A stretch of 64,000 nucleotides of DNA, from assembly GCA_039105265.1 (NCBI GenBank), contig JAPFFF010000017.1:2480001-2544000 (forward strand), written 5' to 3'. The notes below the pieces were generated by a model, which was given only the letters and a program-made list of their open reading frames with translations, was not told the DNA's origin and made no database searches. Shown here in pieces: positions 1-10,681 of this stretch. How positions within the stretch are numbered: position 1 is the first letter of the stretch; every line of letters begins with the position of its first letter. The translations under genes were made by a program, and so were the position numbers. This DNA is from Tritrichomonas musculus. Its lineage: Eukaryota; Parabasalia; Tritrichomonadida; Tritrichomonadidae.

Positions 1-59
1 ATCATCATTAGCTTCCATTCCATTTGTTATTAAAGCAATGATCATTAGAGTCAGGATTA

Positions 60-116
60 AAAAGGGTAAACGTTCTTAAAAAGGGTAAACGAATGACATG
101 TGAAACAAAAATAAAA
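60..116 (+). repeat. left terminal inverted repeat of the TA-flanked transposon
   Basis: The outermost 13 bases (AAAAGGGTAAACG) recur about 7 bases further in, giving a double transposase-site layout. The arm matches the reverse complement of 2653-2709 with one base inserted and a few mismatches. The flanking TA is at 58-59. Confidence 0.85.
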
Positions 117-979
117 CATGGTTTTGATGAAATCATGGTTTTTATTTTAAAATATAATATTTGTTATTTGATTTTGGTATTATTTTTATTATATTACTTT
201 TTATATATTAGTACTTAAGAAAATTCGGAGAAAAAAAAAATAATTTTTTTAAAAAAAAATTTTCATTGTTTTTATTTTAATATATAAATACATCAATAAA
301 TAGCAGAAAAATTATATTTATTATTAATAATAAATATTTTTAATAATATATATATTATTATTATATATATTATTATTATATTTATTTATTTGCTATTTTC
401 CTTATTCTTTTCATTTTATTTTCAAAAAATTAAAAACTATAAAAATTTTTATCAGAATTTTTATTTCTGAAGCATTCAAATTTTTTTATTATTAAAATAA
501 CAATTTTTTTATTATTTTTCATTATAGTTAGTTATTGTCGTATAAATTATGTTTATATCATGTATAATTTAATATTAGCATTAATTATTTTATATTTTTT
601 TTAAAAAATATTAGGATAAAGATAAAAGTTAATTTGTATATTTATTGAAAAAAAAAATATATTATTTTCGAATTATTTTTTAATCATGAGTCATTATATA
701 AATAATTCTTTTCTAAATAGATATATATCAATATAAATATATCAATAAAAAAAGAGTTATTTAGATATCGTTTTATATATATATATATTTATGCTTTTTT
801 TTCTTTTTTCAAATAATAAATTTTGTATGTTTATAATGGTTACTCACAAATTATAAAAATAACCCAAACATTTGAATTAAATAAAAATTCTATACTTATG
901 ATTCATAAATTGAGACAAAAATAATAAAAAATCAATTGAAAAATATTGAATATATATTAACTTCATTTTTTAAATATAC

Positions 980-1228
980 ATGTACCAAGGACCAGAAAGC
1001 AGTACTTCATATCAGGAATATTGGTCACAATATCCTGATAAATCAGAAGATACACCTCAATGGCTAAATCACTTCCAGAGGCCAAATGATATCTCCAATG
1101 GCGATGATACCGAAGTTACTCTAATTGAAGAGGAAGACTCAAATGATGATGAAGAAAATCCTTTTGTCCTTTATAGTTCACCAAAAAGGATTCCGGTCAC
1201 TAGATCACCTCCAATTACAAAATTTTAA
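980..1228 (+). pseudogene. 5' segment of the transposase frame, cut off by an in-frame stop
   Basis: This 82-codon ORF is in the same reading frame as the transposase ORF that starts at 1322. The 31 codons between them are open. Only the TAA at 1226-1228 separates the two. The segment is polar and acidic (a GDDTEVTLIEEEDSNDDEEN-like stretch) and has no recognised domain. Two readings are possible: it is the true N-terminus of a transposase of about 510 residues, inactivated by one nonsense codon, or it is a separate short leader ORF. The continuous open frame favours the first. Confidence 0.55.
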
Positions 1229-1321
1229 TTTTCTAGCTTAAAACTAAATGCTCTTTCAGCATTACTGCCCAATATCGAAGAACTTTTAAGTAAACAGTCA
1301 CTAAGATCGCAAATCATATTT

Positions 1322-2512
1322 ATGGTGGATCTATTACGCCCATCTGATTCCGAGCCATTGGCAAGCTACAATGAAATTGCTAAAGTATTCGGAATGGAGA
1401 AAGGAACTATATATTCACATTATAAGAAAGGAGAAGAAGTTGTCGATTCTGGACGTCAATCAGCATTAACCGATAACGAAATAAATGAAATTATTAATTT
1501 AATTCATGAAAATTACTTTGCAAAAGTGCCTGTAACCTATGATTCTATACTTTACTTCCTCAAAGATAGATTCCAAAAGGAAGTAAATATTAAAACATTA
1601 TATGGCATATTGTCAAGAGTACCACAAATCAAATCAATTGAAGCTGATCCAATGGAAAAGAACAGAGTTGACTGTCCTATTGAATTAATAGAACAATTCT
1701 ACAATAACCTCGAATCAATATTGAATACAAATAAAATCCCAAGCGCATTTGTGTTCAATATTGATGAGGCTGGCTTTGCAGAGTGGGCGGACTCGATGAA
1801 AATGACTGTTCTTGTTCCTGCAGATGCTCAACCAGAAGATACAAAAATTCCTATTGAAAGGGAAGGGAAAAGAGCATCGTTTTTAGCCGGAATATGTGCC
1901 GATGGAAGCACTCTAAAACCAGCAATAGTTGTCCCTAGAAAAACCATAGAGCTCGAATTGTATGATCAAGGATACACTCCCGATAAGTTATGCATATGCA
2001 GTTCTGATTCTGGATTTTTTGCTACAGAGCAATTCTTGACTTGGGCTTTTCAATGTTTTTTCCCAGAAATTAGGAAAAAAAGAGAACAATTCCAATACAA
2101 AGGTGAATGCTTGCTCATACTTGACGGCTTTGGACCGCATGAAAACGATGAGTTTTTAAACGCATGCACTGAGGAAGGCATCATTCCTCTTCCATTGGCA
2201 CCACACTCAAGTGATCAAACTCAACCTCTTGACATTGGGGTTTTTGCAGTTCAAAAGTACAAAATGAATAAAATGTCTGTTCCTGAAGGTTTAAGTCAGC
2301 AATCATCACAACTAATTAGAATTATTGATTCATTTACTCAAACTGCGACAATTTCTAATATTATATCAGCATTTAGAGGTGCAGGTATTGTGTCAAGTTA
2401 TGATACAAATCTGGGATTAATGCCAAGAGTGGATAGAGCAAGTGCCAAGAAAGTCAGATATTGGGTTAATGTTTTAAAAACAACATTTAATAAAAAAAGA
2501 CTTCATTTATAA
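1322..2512 (+). CDS. DDE_1-type transposase
   Basis: A 396-codon ORF. Residues 15-40 look like a helix-turn-helix (EIAKVFGMEKGTIYSHYKKG), the DNA-binding part that would recognise the element ends. The catalytic core has an FNIDEAGFAEW motif near residue 146 (first Asp), LLILDGFGPHE near 268 (second Asp) and LPLAPHSSDQTQPLDIGVF near 293 (third acidic residue). This spacing and the QPLD block are typical of the DDE_1 family (pogo, Fot1, Tigger, jerky). The product would cut and paste the element at TA sites. The catalytic region itself is open, but the frame may lack its true N-terminus because of the TAA at 1226-1228, so activity is doubtful. Confidence 0.85.
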   Translation: MVDLLRPSDSEPLASYNEIAKVFGMEKGTIYSHYKKGEEVVDSGRQSALTDNEINEIINLIHENYFAKVPVTYDSILYFLKDRFQKEVNIKTLYGILSRVPQIKSIEADPMEKNRVDCPIELIEQFYNNLESILNTNKIPSAFVFNIDEAGFAEWADSMKMTVLVPADAQPEDTKIPIEREGKRASFLAGICADGSTLKPAIVVPRKTIELELYDQGYTPDKLCICSSDSGFFATEQFLTWAFQCFFPEIRKKREQFQYKGECLLILDGFGPHENDEFLNACTEEGIIPLPLAPHSSDQTQPLDIGVFAVQKYKMNKMSVPEGLSQQSSQLIRIIDSFTQTATISNIISAFRGAGIVSSYDTNLGLMPRVDRASAKKVRYWVNVLKTTFNKKRLHL

Positions 2513-2652
2513 TAAAAAATTAAATATTTAATAAAATCTTGTATTTTTATTTATTTATTTACAATAAATAACAAAATGATAAAATTTTTAGTTTTTTCAT
2601 TTTTTTTTTTTTCAATTAACAAGTCTAGTTTATTTTTTAATCACATTTCATT

Positions 2653-2709
2653 AATTATTTTTTATTTCACATTTCATCGTTTACCCTTTTTAAGAACGTT
2701 TACCCTTTT
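2653..2709 (-). repeat. right terminal inverted repeat of the TA-flanked transposon
   Basis: Reverse-complement partner of the left end, with the same doubled AAAAGGGTAAACG motif. It is followed directly by the TA target duplication at 2710-2711. Confidence 0.85.
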
Positions 2710-2711
2710 TA

Positions 2712-3101
2712 GTCTTTACTCTAGATGAATCTTCCACTTCAGCATTTTTTAAACATTTCTGTTTTTTATAGAATTAATTGTATCTTCTTGATGAAAAGAA
2801 TATGCCAAACTGTTTTTCATTTATGTATACGATTCAATTTTCAATTTATTATTGAAAAATTTATAATTATTTATTTAAAAAATAATTACGATTATTTTCA
2901 ATTTTGTCATATTTTTTGTCAGTATTGTTGACATTGATTTTTGCATGTACTCTGTCAATTGATATTTTCAGAATGTCATCAACCGTTGTTTTTTCATTTA
3001 TTGTAATTTTTTTCAAAAAAAAAAAGATTCCTAATAATATGATGCTCTGTAAAACGGATTTGATATCCTCTTTAGTATTTCGATTGCAATGAATTGAGAA
3101 C
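2712..3101. other. AT-rich intergenic DNA
   Basis: No gene is supported. Around 2790-2850 the sequence resembles a diverged copy of the hairpin arm at 3822-3870 (a tract ending AACTGTTTT followed by a tatac and CAATTTTCAAT context), so part of it is old repeat. It ends with the 8-bp target duplication TTGAGAAC at 3094-3101. Confidence 0.5.
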
Positions 3102-3575
3102 CTAGGGTTGACTGTCCACAACTTTTTCAAAGGAGACTGTACAAAAAGTAGCGTATTTTTTTACACCAGCTTTCCATATTTGGACAATTCAATTGTGGGC
3201 AGCCCCTCAAATTTTTGAATTGATATTTGTTTTGATTTGAATTAGAAAATTTTTGATTTTTATCGGAAAAAAATTTTTATTGTTTTTCAATATTTGATAA
3301 TACTCATTCAATTGCTTTCAAAATTTTGGTCAACGTTTTTTCTTCTCCATTTTATTTTAAAAATCAATTGCTATCTTTAAAACATTTTGATTAATTAACT
3401 AAAGAAAAAACTATCCATCATTTTTGTTAGTGGGCTGCTCTTTCAAATTTTGAGTATTTTCCGACCAAATATAGACGTAAATAACGATTTTCTGTCCAAA
3501 AAAGTGACAAAAATAACGTATTTTTTAGAAAAAGTGAAGGTTGGGACAGTCATTTCACTGGACAGTCAACCCTAG
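3102..3575. mobile_element. hAT-like non-autonomous element (474 bp)
   Basis: Perfect 16-bp terminal inverted repeats (CTAGGGTTGACTGTCC) bound a 474-bp AT-rich segment with no ORF. An exact 8-bp direct repeat, TTGAGAAC, flanks it at 3094-3101 and 3576-3583. Eight-base target duplications with short inverted ends and repeated subterminal motifs (GACTGTCC or GACTGTAC recurs just inside both ends) are the hallmark of hAT elements. It cannot move without a transposase supplied elsewhere. Confidence 0.85.
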
Positions 3576-5449
3576 TTGAGAACCTGGAAAGACCGGAAAG
3601 AGCCAAAGTTCATAAGCAGAAATTAAAAATCCAATCGATTCTTTGGATATTTCATGTTTGTCCTCCATCAATGTTGCTAAATGATCAAAATCAGCATTTA
3701 GAAGGAATATAAACTGCGAGTCATTTTTGCATACAACTCAATTTTTCTGAATAGTATTGAAAAATGAAAATAATCAACTCAATTTTGAAATAAATAATTA
3801 TAGGTTTTCAATGAGGAATTGAAAATTGAGTTGTATGCAAAAAGCAAAACAGTTTATAAGTTGAAACAGACTTTTGATATGAAAATTCAACTTTCATTTG
3901 CCAGCCAAATAACGGGTAATTATGAAAAAATAGGTCAGAATCGTTTAACTTTGAATTCTGCAGAAAATTGATTTAAGAACTGACCTGTTATTTTCATGAT
4001 CATTAACTTTCACATTGCATGCAATGCAAAAGTTGCTTCAACTTCATCTTGTTCAGAAAATTGAGCAATACAAACCGTCGCCGCTGGACAGGAAATTTTT
4101 AAGTTGCTTCAACTTCATCTTGTAGAATTAGATGGTGAAATGTCAGAGTTATCAGTTAATAAGAAAAACTCTTGACAAAAATTTTTTTTAGTCATTTGAA
4201 ATTTTTCTACGAATTTATTCAAAAGAAACATTTGAATCAAACTGTTTTTTTATCAGTTGAAACTACTTTTTTTGATTCATTAATCATTTCTTTAAAGAAA
4301 TGATAAATTTATTTGTTTTCTCTTTGTCATTTATTGTCTTTTTTCCTTTGTTAGCTTCTGTTAGATATGTCAAACATCTTCACAAAAATATGAAAAGTTT
4401 GTCGTTAATTTATCAAATATTAATTTGAATGAAGGACGCTCATTGATATCTTGACTCCAACAACTTTTCAAAAGCTCCTTCATTAAATCAGTAAAGTTAT
4501 TATCAAGTTCTGGTCTTTCGCAATTGAGAACTTTTTAAAAATTTATTACCAGAAATACATTAAAATAAACTATTCAATTTTATTTTTTAAAAATATGTAT
4601 CATATTGGCTTTTTTCATTAAAATAAATAATTTATTTGGAGTATATTCAAATAATCTCAGAAATAAATTGGTGATAATGATAAATGCTGATCGATAGTGA
4701 ACAATATAATTATTCTTTATAAATATATTTTAATTTATATACAAATTTCAATATATTGGAATTTGTATATGAATAATATATGAAAATAAAGAAGATTTTG
4801 GGACTTATTTTGCATAAATGATTCAATATCATTGTCAAAAATTTAATGAAAAATTAATTAGGTACTATTTGTTCATTTTCTTTCAATACCAGAAGAAAAT
4901 CATTAGATCACTAAAGTAATAATGTGAGGAAGTTATAATGATTAATATCAAATATTTTTCTTCAAAAAAGAAAATTAAGAATAAAGAATCCTAAATTCAT
5001 ATAATGTGCGTCTATAAGAATATTTTTTTGAAAATAAGAAATTTTGATATCCTTCATTGCACAATAAATGACTACTTTTAGCATTTGTCTCAAAAAATTG
5101 AAAAGAAATTAAAGGAAGTATTCAAAATTTGAAAACTAACCAACAATTCTGAATATTCACTTTAAAGAAAAGAACAACTCATTCCGCCATCAACGACAAA
5201 AAAAAAATTCGAATTTGCTACCAATCTAAATTAATTTTTTAAACAGATTTTTACTTTTATATAGCATATTTTATTAAATTATAAGATCAAATAAATGACT
5301 TAGTCTGATTACGTTTGACTTTCCAATTTCTTAAATCATCAGACTAATATCGTTCAGAAACTAAGTATTCTTTTTTTTACAAAATTTATTCTTTAACGAG
5401 ATAAATAACATGATTTCTTCATCTTACTATTAATTTCCTCTTTCAGATT
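3576..5449. other. intergenic DNA with small repeats
   Basis: No gene is supported. It holds a perfect 22-bp inverted repeat (TTTTTGCATACAACTCAATT arms) at 3724-3745 and 3822-3843, a 23-bp direct repeat (AAGTTGCTTCAACTTCATCT core) at 4030-4052 and 4101-4123, and a short hairpin near 4738-4768. The rest is AT-rich. Confidence 0.6.
3724..3843. repeat. inverted repeat, 22-bp perfect arms
   Basis: The arms at 3724-3745 and 3822-3843 are exact reverse complements around a 76-bp spacer. A related arm occurs near 2790-2830, so it is probably the tip of a small dispersed hairpin element. No target duplication was found. Confidence 0.7.
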
Positions 5450-7105
5450 TTATACACCAAGTCTAAAAACTTCGATGTCAAGTATGTTTTCTTTTGAGTA
5501 TGGAGAAAGCAACGGAGGAGAATTGAAAGTTTCGCATGGACTACTAAAGCAACGAGTAAAATATTGATCAATATAAATAGCACTTCCAGAATCGCCAAGT
5601 CCAATGGTAATTGAATCATTTTGTACAGAAATGCAATAATCATTTTTCATTGATTTTCTGTATACAATGTTATTAGTCAGATCAAAAACATATGTATCTG
5701 ATCCTTTAAAAGTTCCATGATAAGACAATGACAAAGGTGTGGTTGTAACAGCTCCAATGGTTTTACTTTTTGTTTTAATGGTAAGGATGCATAATTTTTC
5801 GTTTCTGCATTTTTTCAAGAAACTGTTAATTGATGATCCATCAACGGACATTCGATATATGGAATAAGCATTATATTTTCTTAGATAAAATGGAAGCAAT
5901 GCTTTTAAGTTGTTGAATTCAAGGTTGTTCATTAAAACCCCGTCATGTACCTTTGATATTGGAGATATCGTATTATTAATTGTGACTTGATTCTCATAAA
6001 AATGTGGAAGCGAGCGAACATGTGGACCAAATAATGGAGTTAAGTGATGAAATGTGTTATATTTTTCAATTGTAGGTAATGGTGATTCGATCATTTGGTT
6101 GATTTCAGAATCAGTGATTTTTTTCAGTTTCTCTTCTTGTTCCAATAGATAACCAGTGATTTTTTTGCGTTTTGTATGTCTTTCTGAAAAGGTAACTTCA
6201 ATTAATTGATTCATTTTGGAAGGATTGTTTAGAGAAAAAACATAATCTAGAATAACACTCATAAATTCTTTATCTGAATTCGTTTGAAGAAGTTTTGATT
6301 GTAAAGAAATGATGATTCCAACAATGTATCGAATTAAAGTTGATTTACCTTCATATATAAATGAATCAAAGATTGTAAGAGAAATACGTTTATCAACTCT
6401 TTTGGAAAATAAAAGTGGCATCAGAAATAATGAAATTTCTGAAAAATTAACTTTTAAAGATTTAGCATGTCGAAAAAGATGAGAATTAAAAGAAAGAGAA
6501 TGTTCAACTGTTTTCAGCAATATTGCGAATTCACGTTTTGTTTTGGTGAAATATTTGTTTCCTTGATCATACATTGATTTAAGAACAAAATATGCAGCTT
6601 CTGGCTTTAATGAAATAGAAAGAATAGATGCAATGCATGGTATCATTGGAGAGAAAATGTTTTCTTTGATTTGATTTTTAAAAATTGTCAAAAAATTTTG
6701 AAGATATTCTCTTGGAGCATTTAATTCATAATCAGGAAACCCAAACAAAAAAATAAGATCATCACTAATTGGTGTTGAATTTTCTGTAAGGATAATATTC
6801 CATTGTCGTTTAAAATCGTCGAATTTTTGATTGACTTCACATAATAATTGATAAACTTGATGTCTTTGCTTTCGACTTATTCCTTGTCTAATTGCATATT
6901 TAAATGATTTTTTCTGGTATTTTGATGGAAATAGCTTTTGGATTCTTTTATTTCTAATTTGATCTTCATTATCCCAATCTTGAAAAAATGCTAAATTCAT
7001 TTCTTCCTGGTCAACATCAAGCCTCAAATCATCAATACTCATTGTCATCATTTCTGCCGGATTAAAAAGATTTATATTTGTGTTCTCATTGATTAAAACT
7101 TCCAT
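5450..7105 (-). CDS. TBC and TLDc domain protein (TBC1D24-like)
   Basis: A 551-residue protein. The N-terminal half begins the TBC fold (AIRQGISRKQRHQVYQLLCE near residues 71-90, matching the family's opening Arg-x-Gly-Ile helix), followed by helical segments to about residue 330. The C-terminal third is a TLDc domain: LKALLPFYLRK, then YHGTFKGSDTYVFDL, then the signature GLGDSGSAIYID, and SSPCETFNSPPLLS near the end. TBC domains are normally GTPase-activating for Rab GTPases in vesicle traffic; TLDc domains bind the V-ATPase and act in oxidative-stress and membrane functions in other eukaryotes. I did not see the canonical IxxDxxR and YxQ catalytic fingers clearly, so Rab-GAP activity may be lost. 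The start is the ATG ending at 7105, about 20 bases downstream of a TCATAA motif. Confidence 0.85.
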   Translation of the reverse strand: MEVLINENTNINLFNPAEMMTMSIDDLRLDVDQEEMNLAFFQDWDNEDQIRNKRIQKLFPSKYQKKSFKYAIRQGISRKQRHQVYQLLCEVNQKFDDFKRQWNIILTENSTPISDDLIFLFGFPDYELNAPREYLQNFLTIFKNQIKENIFSPMIPCIASILSISLKPEAAYFVLKSMYDQGNKYFTKTKREFAILLKTVEHSLSFNSHLFRHAKSLKVNFSEISLFLMPLLFSKRVDKRISLTIFDSFIYEGKSTLIRYIVGIIISLQSKLLQTNSDKEFMSVILDYVFSLNNPSKMNQLIEVTFSERHTKRKKITGYLLEQEEKLKKITDSEINQMIESPLPTIEKYNTFHHLTPLFGPHVRSLPHFYENQVTINNTISPISKVHDGVLMNNLEFNNLKALLPFYLRKYNAYSIYRMSVDGSSINSFLKKCRNEKLCILTIKTKSKTIGAVTTTPLSLSYHGTFKGSDTYVFDLTNNIVYRKSMKNDYCISVQNDSITIGLGDSGSAIYIDQYFTRCFSSPCETFNSPPLLSPYSKENILDIEVFRLGV

Positions 7106-7857
7106 TTTTTATTTATGATGGTAGAAAATTTTCAAAAATTAAGTTTATTCTATTGAATCCATTAAAAAAAAAAAAAAACAAAATCAAGTAATTCAAAAAA
7201 TTAAATTTGACCATATAAAAAAAAAATTATTTGAAATAATTGAAAAGGAATACTTTCAATTTTTGTTTTATATTTAACGTTTTTATCGCTTTTTGATAGA
7301 AGTATGATTTCATCAAAAACTTCAAGTATTTGCCCAAAAATTTATTTACATTTTTGGTTAATTTAATCTCAATGGATATTATTCTAAAAGTTTTAAAAAA
7401 AAAAAAAAAAAATTGTGCAATTTGTCATGAAATCTCAAATAATGAAACATATAGATTTGCAGTAATATTGTTTTCATTAAGAAAAAAAAGTAATTAATAT
7501 ATCAGAATTAAGATTATAAAACATCAATTAATCATTGTAACCATTATAAAAACTCAAACATTATTGAATTGTGAGTGATGTTTGTGTTAACTTTTTCTTA
7601 AGAATCTCAGATTTCAATTCTTAAAATAAAATAAGTTTATCTTATAAAACTTACTGTCAAATTATAAAAGAATTTGTTATTATGTTCAAAAAATATGAAA
7701 TATTAAGTATAATACATCAATTCTTATCTAATTTTACAATAATACATCAATAATAAATAAAATAAGTATTTCATAAAATTGATGAAAAAAAATCAACTAT
7801 CAACAATATTTTAAGTTAGAATAATCATTCAGCTCCTTGATGAAGACTTTGTTCTTA
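7106..7857. other. AT-rich intergenic DNA
   Basis: Homopolymer runs and no supported gene. The upstream region of the TBC-TLDc gene lies at its left edge and the 3' end of the proline-rich gene at its right. Confidence 0.6.
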
Positions 7858-8805
7858 TCAAATTTTTTCTTCCTTATGTTCAATTGCTTCTTCCTTTTGT
7901 TCATTTGTTTCTTCCTTTTGTTCATTTGCTTCTTCCTTTTGTTCATTTGCTTCTTCCTTTTGTTCATTTGCTTCTTCCTTTTGTTCATTTGCTTCTTCTT
8001 TTTGTTCAATTTCTTTTTCTTGATGGTCATCTCCTTCATTACTGGTTGTGTTAATTGGCGGGGGAATAGCTGGAGATGGAATATTAGAACTTATTGGAGG
8101 TGGTATTGTAGGGCCTAGTTTATTTACATTGTTAATTGGTGGTGGAATTGTTGGGCCTAAATTATTTGTACCACAAATCGGTGGTGGAATTGCTGGACCT
8201 AAATTATTTGTACCACAAATTGGTGGTGGAATTGCTGGACCTAAATTACTTGTCATACCAATTGGTGGTGGGATAATTGACTTTTGAATATTATCATTTG
8301 CAGTAAGTGATGGAATTATTGGCCTTTGAATATTATCATCAGCGTTAAGTGATGGAATTACTGGCCTTTGAACATTATCATCGGCGGTAAGTGATGGAAT
8401 TATTGGTCTTCGAGCAATTTCATCGTCGATTAAAGAAGGAATTACTGGCCTTTTAGCAATTTCGCTATCGATGAGACCTTTGGTATTTGATTTTTTCTTT
8501 TTTATATTAGAATTTTCAATTTGGCTAGTACTTTGATTTTTCTTTTTAAGTACGATTCGTTTCTTTACAACCACTTTTTTAGCTGAAGTGGGATTATTCC
8601 TATTCTGTAGAAATTCATCTTTGTCCATTTCAGATCCATTGATTTGAATAGAATCATTATTTTTTTTAATGGTATCACTTTGGGTTTGGTTATTGTTTTC
8701 TCCTTGAACATTATTATTTGAATTTTGTTGTCCATTATTTCCATCAACCTTTTGTAATATAGAATCAAGTGTTGATATCATGTTATCCAATGCCTCCGTA
8801 GCCAT
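7858..8805 (-). CDS. proline-rich, repeat-bearing protein
   Basis: A 315-residue protein, not assigned to a family. Residues 1-22 form a probable amphipathic helix (MATEALDNMISTLDSILQKV). Next come an Asn/Gln-rich stretch, a basic patch (KKVVVKKRIVLKKK), five copies of an 18-residue repeat with an RPIIPSL core, then about five copies of a 15-residue repeat with a GPAIPPPI core, and finally seven copies of the 7-residue charged repeat NEQKEEA. The polyproline blocks resemble profilin- or SH3/WW-binding segments of actin regulators, so a cytoskeletal role is possible but unproven. The three repeat arrays look likely to vary in copy number. The start is supported by an initiator-like TCATTTATT about 22 bases upstream. 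Confidence 0.75.
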   Translation of the reverse strand: MATEALDNMISTLDSILQKVDGNNGQQNSNNNVQGENNNQTQSDTIKKNNDSIQINGSEMDKDEFLQNRNNPTSAKKVVVKKRIVLKKKNQSTSQIENSNIKKKKSNTKGLIDSEIAKRPVIPSLIDDEIARRPIIPSLTADDNVQRPVIPSLNADDNIQRPIIPSLTANDNIQKSIIPPPIGMTSNLGPAIPPPICGTNNLGPAIPPPICGTNNLGPTIPPPINNVNKLGPTIPPPISSNIPSPAIPPPINTTSNEGDDHQEKEIEQKEEANEQKEEANEQKEEANEQKEEANEQKEETNEQKEEAIEHKEEKI

Positions 8806-8826
8806 TTTTAATAGAGATAGAAAAAA

Positions 8827-8835
8827 AATAAATGA
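8827..8835 (-). promoter_or_regulatory. initiator-like TCATTTATT
   Basis: It reads TCATTTATT on the minus strand, about 22 bases before the start codon of the proline-rich gene. It fits the trichomonad initiator pattern TCA followed by a pyrimidine and A/T. The motif is short and AT-rich, so chance cannot be excluded. Confidence 0.35.
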
Positions 8836-8983
8836 GATATTTCTTAAGAAAAAGTTTCCTATTTCTATACAATTTTTTTGAATATTAGTTTAAAAATTGA
8901 GGAATTTACATATTGTTTTTTTTATATAGCAAAATATCGGTAGACTTTTTTTTGAACAATTTGGTGGACCTTTTACAATATTC

Positions 8984-9415
8984 AATTCTTTTCAATTATT
9001 CACTTTTTGATGGTTATTCCTTCCATTTTCTTGTAGTTTATGGCCTCTACTTTTTGAGAAAAAATAAAAAAATGAAAAGGACAAAAAAAAATAGAAAAAT
9101 ATTGTTTACTAAAATACCAAAAAAAATCAATTTATGTTGCTTCTGATGATGTCGCGTGATTAACACCGAAGTTTATTAAGCATATATCGGCTTCTTTTAA
9201 ACATAAATTGCAGATTTTGAACGAATCTAGTTGCACAACTAGTTCAACCCAAAATTTTTTTTTTTGGTATTTTAGTTAAAATATTTTTTCTGAATTTTTT
9301 TTAGTAATTTTCAATTTTATTTACTTTTTCTCAAAAGTAGCACCATAAACTACAGAAATGGAAGGGATAACAATCAAAAAGTGAAATTGAAAATATCAAG
9401 TTCAAAATTGTAATA
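8984..9415. repeat. fold-back element with ~145-bp inverted arms
   Basis: The left arm (about 8984-9130) carries CACTTTTTGATGGTTATTCC, then GTAGTTTATGG, TACTTTTTGAGAAAAA and CTAAAATACCAAAAAAAA. The right arm (about 9248-9415) carries the same blocks in reverse complement and mirror order, at roughly 80% identity with several small indels. A spacer of about 117 bp separates them. No clear target duplication was found. It is the kind of sequence that forms a long hairpin. Confidence 0.75.
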
Positions 9416-10681
9416 AATGTATAAAAAGCAATATAATTCCAGTTAAAGGTATCCTAATAAAGAAAATGAAATGAAAAATATGAAGGATTCAAAAATCGAT
9501 AAAAAATTAAATGACATCCTTTAAGGCAGTTAACGGTCATTTTAAACGTACATTGTTGTCTATTTTGAGGCCTAATTTTTCTTTTTTCTGAAAGCAGAAT
9601 ACAATAACCATCATATCATTTCAATTGTTGATTTAATACAATATATGAAATAAATGCTTTTATAAGCAAAAAATTATTTTTGATTTTTATTATTTCAAGG
9701 ATTTAAAAAAGTGATATTATGCTAGTATCTTATTTCTAAATCATGCATATTATATTTTTTGCTATACTGTTTTTATATTTTCTGCTATAAAATTGAACAA
9801 TTCATTTTTGATGACTTTTTTAAAAATTCCAACAATATTCATATATACTGAGAATTATGAAATGCTGATAATAGAAATATATAAAATGAATGATAACCTT
9901 ATATTTACATTGCTTTTTCTAAAAAAATAATTGATATTTAAGAAAATATTATCAAAATAAAAATGATTATATAAAAAAAAAAATTATTTGTTCAAATTAT
10001 CTCATAGCCAACAATTTATAATAGGATAAAAATACCGAATATTGTTAAATTAATCTGTTATAAACACGCAAATCATAAAATTAATTGTTTTAATTGACTT
10101 TTATTTTTGATATCTTTTTGTATGAATTTATAAAGGTTCATTTCATTGGTTATTTTAATTCATGTCAGTTTGTTGATAATTTGCTTTTACTTAAAAAATC
10201 AAATTATTCATTAGTTGTTGAAAAAAAGCAAATCCCCTCCTCAGAATTTTTTGATTTTTTAAAACGAAAATATAAGAAAATCAGATGAAAATATGAATAT
10301 TTGTCTACTTTAATTAAATCTTACTTCCAAAGCAGTTTCAAAAAATCCATATTATTCTAGAATTGCTAAAAAGAAAAATGAAAAATAATATTATATTTTT
10401 TTCCAATCCATTTTTTTGGAAAAAAAGTTTATGAATTTTGTAGGATTAAGCATAAATATTAATACGATTCATTTATTGGCCACATTCCATAAGTTAAAAA
10501 AAAAATCATTTTTTGTTTATTTTTCTATATTTTCTTTGTTTTTGAAAATAAATATATATATATATTTATATTAATATTTTATATAACTGAATTAAATTAA
10601 TATAAAATAATTGTTAAAAATTGTTTATTTATGGAGATATAAAAAAAATCACTCAAAAAAATTTGAATTGAAAAGAGCTCA

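Larger units (their letters stand above)
60..2709 (+). mobile_element. Tc1/mariner-superfamily (pogo/Fot-like) DNA transposon
   Basis: A 2.65-kb element is bounded by matching inverted ends and a TA dinucleotide on each side (58-59 and 2710-2711), the target preference of the Tc1/mariner superfamily. Each end begins AAAAGGGTAAACG and carries that 13-mer twice, about 7 bases apart; the arms match over about 57 bp with one small indel. Inside is a DDE_1-type transposase frame on the plus strand. AT-rich untranslated stretches of about 870 bp (left) and 140 bp (right) lie between the coding region and the ends. The good match of the two ends suggests a fairly recent insertion. The superfamily is secure from the TA flanks and the DDE motifs; placing it in pogo/Fot/Tigger rests on motif style only. 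Confidence 0.9.

Noticed and set aside
1-45. Possible gene start on the minus strand at the left edge (MIIALITNGMEANDD)
   Set aside because: Only 15 codons are visible. It may be the beginning of a gene leaving the window, but it cannot be supported.
2725-3130. ORFs of 62-87 codons on both strands between the two transposons
   Set aside because: Phe/Ile/Lys-rich translations of AT-rich DNA, crossing an element boundary, with no domain or composition of a protein.
7800-8287. Lys/Asn-rich and Phe/Cys-rich ORFs on both strands over the repeat arrays
   Set aside because: They are alternative frames of the proline-rich gene's repeats; the 315-codon frame has a proper start, an initiator-like motif and sensible composition.
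8913-9146. 77-codon plus-strand ORF
   Set aside because: It lies within one arm of a fold-back repeat and translates homopolymer runs.
10094-10288. 64-codon plus-strand ORF
   Set aside because: Low-complexity AT-rich DNA with no start context or family features.
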